NCBI GenBank assembly: GCA_903861145.1
Contig: CAIOTH010000073.1
Location: 1 to 33,457 of the forward strand
Origin: an uncultured Bacteroidota bacterium
GTDB lineage: Bacteria; Bacteroidota; Bacteroidia; Chitinophagales; LD1
Length of the DNA: 33,457 nt
Direction: 5' to 3'
Shown: positions 6,366-12,932 of the stretch, piece after piece
How the letters are laid out: each line of letters opens with the position of its first letter
How positions within the stretch are numbered: position 1 is the first letter of the stretch
Program-made: the position numbers and the translations under genes
The notes under the pieces: generated by a model
Seen by the model: only the letters and a program-made list of their open reading frames with translations
What the model was told of the DNA's origin: nothing
The model's database searches: none

Positions 6366-7408
6366 AACTGAAGTTTGTTTATCTTTTCTTTTTTGGAATG
6401 GCGCTTTACCTTGGGTTAAATAGTTTTGTTGAAAACAATCCTTACTTTATAATTACCACAAAAGATGTTGAGGTAAAAGTGCCGGCCGGTTTTCCCAAAC
6501 CGGTTTACGATTTTAAGGAGAATAAAGTAACCCCGGAGGGCTTTGTATTAGGCCGTAAGCTTTTTTACGACCCAATTCTCTCGGCTGATAGTTCGGTAAG
6601 CTGCGCATTTTGCCACCAGCGTATTGCCGCCTTTGCGCATATTGATCACACGTTAAGCCACGGCATAAACGGATTGATAGGTAACCGAAATGTGCCCCCA
6701 TTGCAAAACCTGATTTGGCAACAAAATTTTATGTGGGATGGAGCTATTAACCATCTGGAAGTTCAACCATTGGCACCGTTAACCAACAGCCAGGAAATGG
6801 GCGAGTCTTTAAAGCATACACTCGAAAAGTTACAGCGGAACAAAACTTATGTTGATGACTTCTACGCGGTCTTTAAAGATACCGCGATTACCAGCGAAAA
6901 CCTTCTAAAGGCTCTTGCTCAATTTACAAGCCTGATGATAAGCGCGAACTCAAAATTTGATAAATATCAACGCGGGGAGGAGGAATTTACAGAACACGAG
7001 TTAAGCGGTTTAAAGCTTTTTAGGGCTCATTGTGAAAACTGCCATAAGGAGCCTTTGTTTACGGATAATACTTTTCGCAACATTGGTATAAAACCTGACA
7101 CAGCCTTGCGTGATTCGGGTAGAATAAAACTTACCGGGGTGGTTGACGATTATATGAAATTTAAAGTGCCGGGGCTACGCAATGTGGCAATGACTTATCC
7201 ATACATGCACGATGGGCGGTTTAGAACTTTACAGCAAGTGCTTAAGCATTACGCCGACGGAGTTTTTTACACTAACTACGATAAGAGTATTGAAAAAAAT
7301 GTGGGTTTGACCAACCAGGAACAAAGCGATATTATAACTTTTTTAAAAACGCTTACCGATGAACAGTTTTTGCACGATCGAAGGTTTGCCGATCCGAATT
7401 TCAGGTAG
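6362..7408 (+). CDS. Di-haem cytochrome c peroxidase family (MbnH/MauG-like)
   Basis: 348 residues, signal-anchor at about 1-22, then two c-type haem sites: CAFCH (81-85) and CENCH (224-228). Family landmarks include GRKLFYDPILS, GNRNVPPLQNLIWQQNFMWDGA, VPGLRNVAMTYPYMHDGRF and a C-terminal HYADGV. Bacterial di-haem peroxidases reduce hydrogen peroxide; the MauG/MbnH branch instead uses peroxide to oxidise residues in a partner protein. The ATGA overlap with the MbnP gene favours the MbnH role, forming kynurenine in MbnP, over simple detoxification. It acts in the periplasm. Its stop codon lies inside the end of the opposing kinase gene (8-bp overlap), and no terminator is visible between them. 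Confidence 0.9.
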   Translation: MKLKFVYLFFFGMALYLGLNSFVENNPYFIITTKDVEVKVPAGFPKPVYDFKENKVTPEGFVLGRKLFYDPILSADSSVSCAFCHQRIAAFAHIDHTLSHGINGLIGNRNVPPLQNLIWQQNFMWDGAINHLEVQPLAPLTNSQEMGESLKHTLEKLQRNKTYVDDFYAVFKDTAITSENLLKALAQFTSLMISANSKFDKYQRGEEEFTEHELSGLKLFRAHCENCHKEPLFTDNTFRNIGIKPDTALRDSGRIKLTGVVDDYMKFKVPGLRNVAMTYPYMHDGRFRTLQQVLKHYADGVFYTNYDKSIEKNVGLTNQEQSDIITFLKTLTDEQFLHDRRFADPNFR

Positions 7409-9662
7409 CGTGAATATAGTCCGGCAATTCCACTTCCAATTGCTTAACGGCGGAATTGCAAACTGATTTTATGTATTCCATATCATGCATAATACCATTG
7501 CTTAAATCGGCCTCATTGCAATTTTCAATATGGCTTAAAGGAGTATCGAGTTTTTGCAATAACCCCATATAGCCAACCGTAGATTTCATACTGTGGGCAA
7601 TACTTCTAAGTGCTTTCAAGTCTTTGGCATGGTACGCAGTATTAAGTTCTCCCAACTCCTGCTGCACCTGCGAACAGAAAATATCTGCCAGTTCCTTTAC
7701 AAATAATTTGTTTCCACCCGAAATTTTTTCGACCTCTGTAAAATCTATTACGGATGAAGAATCGCCGGAAGCTTTCCTTGCCCCGCTTATTGCTAAATCA
7801 GCCCTTTCAATTTCCAAAAAGTTAAACAGCACCGCATAAAGTTCTTCCTCTTTAAATGGCTTTGTTATATAACCGTTCATACCGGCTTCGTTAATGCTAT
7901 CCAAATCGCCGTCAAAAGCATGGGCGGTAAGTGCAACTATTGGTACACTTAATTTCATTTCATCGCGGATAACCTTTGTAGCCTGATAGCCATCCATTTC
8001 AGGCATTTGGATGTCCATCAACACCAGTTTATAGTTGCCATCTTTAAGCATGTTGCAGGCCACACTACCATTAGGTGCAAAATCAAAATCAATGTTCCAC
8101 TTCTTTAAAATAAAGCCGGCCAATTTTTGGTTCACCGGGTTATCCTCAACAACCAATACTCTTCCCGACAAATGTTCTGATTCAGAAATGCCTTCTGAAA
8201 ACCCATCGGTGACATTTGATGGCTCGCCCGATTTGCCAAAAGGCAATTGATATTTAACCGTAAAAGCGAACTCAGTACCCTCGCCCTCAATGCTACTAAC
8301 GCGTATGCTTCCACCTTCAAGCTCAACCAAAGATTTTACAATAGAGAGGCCGAGACCAGTACCGGTATTTTTCCTGCCCGCATTGTTATCTACCTGCTCA
8401 AAGCGGTCAAAAATTTTAGACAGCTTATCCCGGGGGATGCCCAGCCCGGTATCTTTTACTTTAAACTCTAAAATTGCAGTATCATCCAGGGTTTCAATCG
8501 CTTTAATCCTCACCATTACGGCACCCCTCTCAGTAAACTTGATAGCATTGCCGGCCAGATTTACTAAAATCTGGTTAAGCCGGTTTGCATCGCCTACAAA
8601 CTTAAGCGGTACGGTTTCATCACACTTAAACTCGAGGCGCAGGTTGTTTTCTTTAGCGGTGTGTTCAAACAGCTTGCGCAGGTTTTCAAGTACATCATCA
8701 ATGCTAAACTCGTGAGGTTCGAGCTTCATCATACCTGCTTCAATTTTCGAAAAATCGAGTACGTCGTTTACTATAATCAACAGGTTTTCGGAGGCGTTTT
8801 TAATTGTTTGAACAAAATCAGCTTGTTCAGTATCCATTTTTGTTTTGGCCAAAAGATTTGTAAAGCCAACAATTGAGTTTAATGGCGTACGTATTTCGTG
8901 GCTCATGTTTGAGACAAACCGGGTTTTTAAAATGGCAGCTTTTTCCGAAACGTCTTTAGCCTTTTCAAGCTCCTCCATAATGGTAGCGCGGCGTTGCAAA
9001 TTCCACACCGTGGTTATCATAAATAAAAACCCGAGGAAAATGATTAACGCTGTTGCAACAAGAATAGTAACCCGCGTTTGGTGTGCAGCTTTATTGTAAG
9101 TTTTAGCCGAGGTTTCGAGCTCATGGTTTTCGAACTCCTTAATATTTCCGGCAATTAGCTCAATACTGTCGTTCAATACACTGGCTTTGCCCGTTTCAAT
9201 AAACTCGAGTGCAATATCCCTCCCTCCCAGTTGGTACAACTTTAAAATGTTATCGTTGAATCCTATTTTCCGCTCAATAAGGTTGCGCAGCAATATCATG
9301 TTGCGTTTTGCCTGCTCATCTGAAACCAAATCGGAAAATTGTTTGGTTAAAGCCAAAATTGCTTTTTTATCGTTTTTGGTATTCTTGATATAGCTACTAT
9401 CGTTGGTAAGCACATAATCGCGCACGTTGCTGTGCAACTCGCGCATTTGGCCAACCAGGTCGTCAAGGTGTTTTAACTCCTGGTTTTTTTGAATGCTTAA
9501 GAGGTTAAGGTTGCTTAGTGAACGAATACTTTTATAACTAAGTGCCGATATAACACAGGTTACAATCATAATGGCAATAGCCGATACCACTATGAAGCCC
9601 GTCATAGAGGCCACATTAACCGACTTAATTTTCCGCTCAAAAAGTCTTAGTATCTTTCGCAA
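7401..9662 (-). CDS. Hybrid sensor histidine kinase with REC and Hpt domains
   Basis: 753 residues if it starts at TTG 9662; the first ATG, at 9605, begins right at the first membrane helix, so the TTG, which keeps a basic cytoplasmic lead, seems better. Order: TM1 (22-44), a helical CHASE3-like periplasmic sensor (about 45-195), TM2 (198-220), HisKA with SHEIRTPLNS (His255), HATPase with N372, DTGLGI and GTGLGLS, REC (about 501-615; acidic pocket E506/D507, phospho-Asp550, Lys601), and Hpt with AHSMKSTVG (His690). All catalytic residues are present, so a full His-Asp-His relay is possible inside one protein. The phosphate must leave to another receiver; candidates lie at 10137 and 11499. Confidence 0.93.
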   Translation of the reverse strand: MRKILRLFERKIKSVNVASMTGFIVVSAIAIMIVTCVISALSYKSIRSLSNLNLLSIQKNQELKHLDDLVGQMRELHSNVRDYVLTNDSSYIKNTKNDKKAILALTKQFSDLVSDEQAKRNMILLRNLIERKIGFNDNILKLYQLGGRDIALEFIETGKASVLNDSIELIAGNIKEFENHELETSAKTYNKAAHQTRVTILVATALIIFLGFLFMITTVWNLQRRATIMEELEKAKDVSEKAAILKTRFVSNMSHEIRTPLNSIVGFTNLLAKTKMDTEQADFVQTIKNASENLLIIVNDVLDFSKIEAGMMKLEPHEFSIDDVLENLRKLFEHTAKENNLRLEFKCDETVPLKFVGDANRLNQILVNLAGNAIKFTERGAVMVRIKAIETLDDTAILEFKVKDTGLGIPRDKLSKIFDRFEQVDNNAGRKNTGTGLGLSIVKSLVELEGGSIRVSSIEGEGTEFAFTVKYQLPFGKSGEPSNVTDGFSEGISESEHLSGRVLVVEDNPVNQKLAGFILKKWNIDFDFAPNGSVACNMLKDGNYKLVLMDIQMPEMDGYQATKVIRDEMKLSVPIVALTAHAFDGDLDSINEAGMNGYITKPFKEEELYAVLFNFLEIERADLAISGARKASGDSSSVIDFTEVEKISGGNKLFVKELADIFCSQVQQELGELNTAYHAKDLKALRSIAHSMKSTVGYMGLLQKLDTPLSHIENCNEADLSNGIMHDMEYIKSVCNSAVKQLEVELPDYIHAT

Positions 9663-9720
9663 AGAGGAAGATTCAGTTTATAATAATAAAAAGCCGGAAT
9701 TCATCCACTGCCAATTATTA

Positions 9721-9728
9721 CAAAAGTA
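9721..9728 (-). promoter_or_regulatory. Possible -7 box of the hybrid kinase gene
   Basis: On the minus strand this reads TACTTTTG, matching TAnnTTTG, about 59 bp before the TTG start. No TTG sits 19 bp further upstream, so support is partial. Confidence 0.4.
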
Positions 9729-9821
9729 TGAATTATTGCTGGCTTTAGTGTCGCTAAAAATACGTTCAACGGAACTACACCATGAAGGCCGATATATCCT
9801 CAAAATGCGGAAATTTCCTCT

Positions 9822-9995
9822 CTAGGCTTTTATAAAAAGGTAGCTAACTATTACAGTCATTAAAATCAAAACCGTAATTAGTTTTACAAGAGCAAATTGC
9901 TGCTCAGGGGTGCGTTGCGAAAGTATGTTACGGTAGTCCTCTTTATAGGATTGAGGGCGCGCATGTATGTGCGAATTTGAATGTGAATGTTTCAT
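9822..9995 (-). CDS. 57-residue His-rich single-span membrane peptide
   Basis: ATG at 9995 to TAG at 9822. The product opens with a histidine/serine-rich stretch (MKHSHSNSHIHARP, four His in 11 residues), has a charged middle (SYKEDYRNILSQRTPEQQFA) and ends in one hydrophobic span (LITVLILMTVIVSYLFI) plus KA. Hydrophobicity, charge layout and clean boundaries suggest a real gene. It lies between a LytTR regulator and the hybrid kinase, all on the minus strand with gaps of 141 and 159 bp. The His cluster could bind a metal ion or simply be exposed. I know of no family, and the function is unknown. Confidence 0.6.
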   Translation of the reverse strand: MKHSHSNSHIHARPQSYKEDYRNILSQRTPEQQFALVKLITVLILMTVIVSYLFIKA

Positions 9996-10136
9996 GCTGC
10001 TGACATTTATAATGCAATAATACGAGCGCAGATAAAAACAGTTCGCTTTATTCGATGAAGCAAGGTATAAATTCGATGAGGTCGCAGTATTTTAAGACAG
10101 GAGAAATGATGTTTAATACAAACCAGAGAAAGAGGC

Positions 10137-10823
10137 TTAAAACAGATTTAACTTACTCATTAGCTGTTCTTTATAGGAGTCGGCAACGGGAATTGGCTTA
10201 CCATCAATGTATATCATACTATCTGTAACTGTGGCAATTTTTGAAATGGCCACAATGTACGAACGATGCACCCGCTGAAATTTGCCTGTTACCAGTTTTT
10301 CTTCAAGGGTTTTCATGGTAATATGTACTGTATATTTTGATGCTTTGGTTTGAATCATAGCATAGTCGCCAAGGGCCTGCACAAATAGTATTTCGTCGAA
10401 CATAATTTTTGTCCAGGCACCATCGCTCCGAACGAAGAAGAAATCTTTGGTTGTTGCGCCAATTGCCGAACTATCGAAAACCGCTTTTGCCCGCTCAACA
10501 GATTTGATAAACCTGGGCAACAAAACAGGTTTTACAAGGTAATCAACAACGCGCTGCTCGAACGCTTCAACGGCATAATCTCTTTTGGAAGTAGTGAGAA
10601 TAACAAGGGGGCAATTGCTAAGATGCTTTACCAGTTCAATACCTGTCATTTCGGGCATTTCAACATCCAGCAATATCAGGTCTACCTTTTCGCGGTCCAG
10701 AAAACTTACAGCTTCTGCCCCGCTTTGACACTCGCCTACATACTGCAAATATTCAACCTGTTCAACCAGGTTTTTCAATACCAGCCGGGCCATTTTATTA
10801 TCGTCAACTATAAGTGTGCGCAT
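10137..10823 (-). CDS. LytTR-family response regulator
   Basis: 228 residues. The receiver (about 1-115) has Asp7/Asp8, the phospho-acceptor Asp53 in LLDVEMPEMTG, and Lys98 in YLVKP. The LytTR DNA-binding domain (about 128-225) has FVRSDGAWTKI, the region around ALGDYAMIQTKASKYTVH, and FQRVHRSYIVAISKI, the typical 'RVHRSYIVN' site. Bacteroidota LytTR regulators usually pair with a LytS-type 7TM or 'His kinase' protein encoded next door; none is here, and the nearest kinase is the hybrid at 7401-9662. It binds direct repeats in promoters. It is the first gene of the minus-strand run, with 141 bp to the small His-rich gene downstream. Confidence 0.92.
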   Translation of the reverse strand: MRTLIVDDNKMARLVLKNLVEQVEYLQYVGECQSGAEAVSFLDREKVDLILLDVEMPEMTGIELVKHLSNCPLVILTTSKRDYAVEAFEQRVVDYLVKPVLLPRFIKSVERAKAVFDSSAIGATTKDFFFVRSDGAWTKIMFDEILFVQALGDYAMIQTKASKYTVHITMKTLEEKLVTGKFQRVHRSYIVAISKIATVTDSMIYIDGKPIPVADSYKEQLMSKLNLF

Positions 10824-11292
10824 AGCGATAAAAAGTATTCAAAAACCAAAATAACCACTGCTGGTTCTATGCCGGAAACAATTAGCATAAAGACTTACCC
10901 GTGGTTAAAATACACTTTTTTGCCGCATTTTAAAATCGAAACGCTGATTATAAACCGCAAAAATATTGGACTAAGAAAAGCCCTAATTCACCGAAATATT
11001 GCCACAAACCATCGAATAACTGCGCCTTGCGTTTTTTTCGGACGTAATATTATGCAGGCATTAAGAATATGTTTTTAAGCGAGCGTATAAAACCATAGGT
11101 GTTAACGTTTTGGCACTTATGATTTTGATATGGTTAGATAAAGAAAGATGATCAGGTAAAATTGTTAGGCTTGCTTGTGGCATCTATTTCTGTTTCGCTT
11201 ATTGCAAAATGGCCATGGTGAAAATATTGAGCTAATCAAGGATTTGGTTTAATAATCTACGGTTTCTCTCGGGGGAGGGGAATCGAATAAAG
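10824..11292. other. AT-rich gap between divergent signalling genes
   Basis: 469 bp without a credible gene. It must carry the promoter of the LytTR regulator (leftward). A minus-strand -7-like TATTTTTG occurs at 10965-10958 but has no matching upstream TTG. The right end turns abruptly G-rich (CGGGGGAGGGG, about 11270-11280), leading into the hairpins at 11293. Confidence 0.5.
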
Positions 11293-11322
11293 GGGCCCTT
11301 TATCCTATAAAGGGCCCTCTTT
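11293..11322 (+). terminator. Strong hairpin followed by a T-rich run
   Basis: GGGCCCTTTAT (11293-11303) and ATAAAGGGCCC (11307-11317) form a perfect 11-bp stem with a 3-base CCT loop, followed by TCTTTT. It looks like an intrinsic terminator for rightward transcription, yet no rightward gene lies upstream. It may therefore end a small RNA, or work as an attenuator in the leader of the receiver gene at 11499. Confidence 0.5.
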
Positions 11323-11332
11323 TAAAATTTTA

Positions 11333-11362
11333 AACTTCCAGGGATTTATGCTTCCGGAAGTT
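11333..11362 (+). promoter_or_regulatory. Inverted repeat in the receiver-gene leader
   Basis: AACTTCC (11333-11339) pairs with GGAAGTT (11356-11362). The right side also carries its own palindrome CTTCCGGAAG (11351-11360), so two alternative pairings exist. Confidence 0.4.
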
Positions 11363-11410
11363 CAATGTTATCGTTCTTTTTTCATAACCCGTGGTGGGGT
11401 AAATGGAAGA

Positions 11411-11437
11411 AAGGGGACCTTATTATAAGGCCCCCTT
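11411..11437 (+). promoter_or_regulatory. Second hairpin, related to the one at 11293
   Basis: AAGGGGACCTTAT (11411-11423) pairs with ATAAGGCCCCCTT (11425-11437) with a single A-C mismatch; the usable loop is a few bases of the AT-rich apex. The context GGGG-TAAATGGAAGAAAGGGG echoes GGGG-AATCGAATAAAGGGG before the first hairpin, about 120 bp upstream, suggesting a duplicated unit. Confidence 0.45.
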
Positions 11438-11479
11438 ATATTTAAAGCCATATACTTTAATCAGAAACGAATCGTTAAA

Positions 11480-11498
11480 GATATATCAGCGATATATC
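11480..11498. promoter_or_regulatory. Twin GATATATC palindromes abutting the start codon
   Basis: GATATATC (11480-11487), spacer AGC, GATATATC (11491-11498), ending directly at the ATG at 11499. Each copy is self-complementary. This could be a translational hairpin that hides the start or a binding site; the sequence alone does not decide. Confidence 0.45.
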
Positions 11499-11930
11499 AT
11501 GGATTCCAAACCATCTAAAACCGAAATTGAAATGCTTACTAAACAGTGTGCCCCAGCGCTGAAAAAAATATTATTGGTTGATGACGATAAAACGTTTATT
11601 CATTTAAACCGCGCAATGCTAAAATATAACGATGTTAATTGCCAGATAGATGAGTGCAGAAACGGGCAAGAGGCATTGGCTTATATTTCATGTACCAAAC
11701 AACTGCCTGATGTGATTTTGCTTGATATTGATATGCCGGTGATGAACGGCCTGGAATTTTTAGAAAAATTTGATGAACATGATAGCCGCGTTGAGCAGAC
11801 CAAGGTATTTGTGCTTTCTTCTTCTACAGAGCAGGACCGGGTGAAATCGCGCAGGTATAATTTTGTAAAAGGCTATTTTCAAAAGCCGCTGAGCGATTCG
11901 CACATTAAGGAGATACTTTCTCTATTCTAA
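11499..11930 (+). CDS. Single-domain response regulator (CheY-like)
   Basis: 143 residues from ATG 11499; the frame is open further upstream to 11403, but that part would be read through a hairpin and has no receiver homology. The receiver starts at KKILLVDDD (Asp28-30). Phospho-acceptor Asp76 is in LLDIDMPVMNGLEF, the Ser107-109 cluster is at the switch position in VFVLSSST, and Lys129 is in YFQKPL. There is no output domain, so it acts by protein contact or as a phosphate sink or shuttle. Such receivers commonly serve hybrid kinases that, like the one at 7401, end in an Hpt domain. Structured leader upstream; convergent with the peptidase gene, 6 bp apart. Confidence 0.9.
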   Translation: MDSKPSKTEIEMLTKQCAPALKKILLVDDDKTFIHLNRAMLKYNDVNCQIDECRNGQEALAYISCTKQLPDVILLDIDMPVMNGLEFLEKFDEHDSRVEQTKVFVLSSSTEQDRVKSRRYNFVKGYFQKPLSDSHIKEILSLF

Positions 11931-11936
11931 CCCGCG

Positions 11937-12890
11937 TTACTTATAAATCGCAATTAATTCGCTATCCCGGTTTTTCATGCCACGATACATCCCTTCGCTG
12001 TTAAAGGGCATTTCAATATTTCCGTTTTTATCAATGGCAATCAAGCCGCCTTCGCCGTTTATTGCAACCAGCTTTTTCATCACCACCTCATTACACGCCT
12101 GCTCCAAGGTCAGGTTCTTATATTCTATTAAGCACGAAATATCATGCGCCACTACTGAGCGAATAAATAATTCACCATGCCCTGTGCATGAGATAGCACA
12201 AGTATTATTGTTGGCGTAAGTACCTGCACCGATAATGGGGGAATCGCCTACACGTCCAAATTTTTTATTAGTCATACCACCGGTTGAAGTACCGGCAGCA
12301 AGGTTTCCATTTAAATCTAACGCCACCGCCCCCACTGTTCCAAATTTCTTTTCCCCTAGGGCTTCCGGCGCTTTGCCATTTGACTGAATGTTATGATCTA
12401 AAAAGGTGCCGCTGCTTTTAATAGCTTCTTGCCATTGCGCAAAACGCATATCCGAATCGAAATATGCATCGGGCTCAAAGCGCAACTTAAGCTGCCGGGC
12501 AAATTCTTCAGCACCATCGGCACATAAAAAAACGTGTTCGCTTTTTTCCATTACAGCCCGTGCCAACTCAATTGGGTTTTTTACATTGCGGATAAGCGCA
12601 ACCGCGCCAGCGCTAATATCCTTACCCCACATAATACTTGCATCCATTTCGTGTTTGCCAACACTGTTATAAACCGAACCATGACCAGCGTTAAAAAGCG
12701 GACAATCTTCCAAACTTTTTATGGCGGTTTCAACGGCATCTAATGCACTTCCGCCCCTTGCCAAAATATCATATCCCAAAGTAAGGGCTTCCCGTAAAGC
12801 CGAGGTGTATTGCTTCTCTTTTTCAGGGGTAAGTGATGAGCGAAGTATAGTGCCAGCGCCCCCATGTATTGCTATTCCTACTTTTTTCAT
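11937..12890 (-). CDS. Isoaspartyl peptidase / L-asparaginase (Ntn-hydrolase)
   Basis: 317 residues of the plant-type asparaginase family. It has the N-terminal HGGAGT, FNAGHGSVYN in the alpha chain, and the autocleavage site before Thr185 (KKFGTVGAVA), which becomes the nucleophile of the beta chain. GTSTGGMTNKKFGRVGDSPIIGAGTYA is the family signature, cut here into GTSTGGMTNKK and GRVGDSP. The enzyme removes beta-linked isoaspartyl residues from dipeptides and hydrolyses asparagine. No signal peptide is seen (MKKVGIAIHGG), so it is cytoplasmic. It lies 42 bp downstream of the MscS-type channel gene and may share its transcript, though the functions are not obviously linked. Confidence 0.95.
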   Translation of the reverse strand: MKKVGIAIHGGAGTILRSSLTPEKEKQYTSALREALTLGYDILARGGSALDAVETAIKSLEDCPLFNAGHGSVYNSVGKHEMDASIMWGKDISAGAVALIRNVKNPIELARAVMEKSEHVFLCADGAEEFARQLKLRFEPDAYFDSDMRFAQWQEAIKSSGTFLDHNIQSNGKAPEALGEKKFGTVGAVALDLNGNLAAGTSTGGMTNKKFGRVGDSPIIGAGTYANNNTCAISCTGHGELFIRSVVAHDISCLIEYKNLTLEQACNEVVMKKLVAINGEGGLIAIDKNGNIEMPFNSEGMYRGMKNRDSELIAIYK

Positions 12891-12932
12891 AATGCTGTAT
12901 TTTGTGGTGCTTCAGGGTTTTCAAGATATCCG

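Noticed and set aside
8290-8715. A 141-codon plus-strand frame inside the hybrid kinase
   Set aside because: The minus strand encodes the HATPase and HisKA regions with intact motifs; the plus-strand product is Ser-rich shadow sequence.
11403-11498. N-terminal extension of the single-domain receiver
   Set aside because: It would run through a hairpin, and receiver domains begin close to the ATG at 11499.
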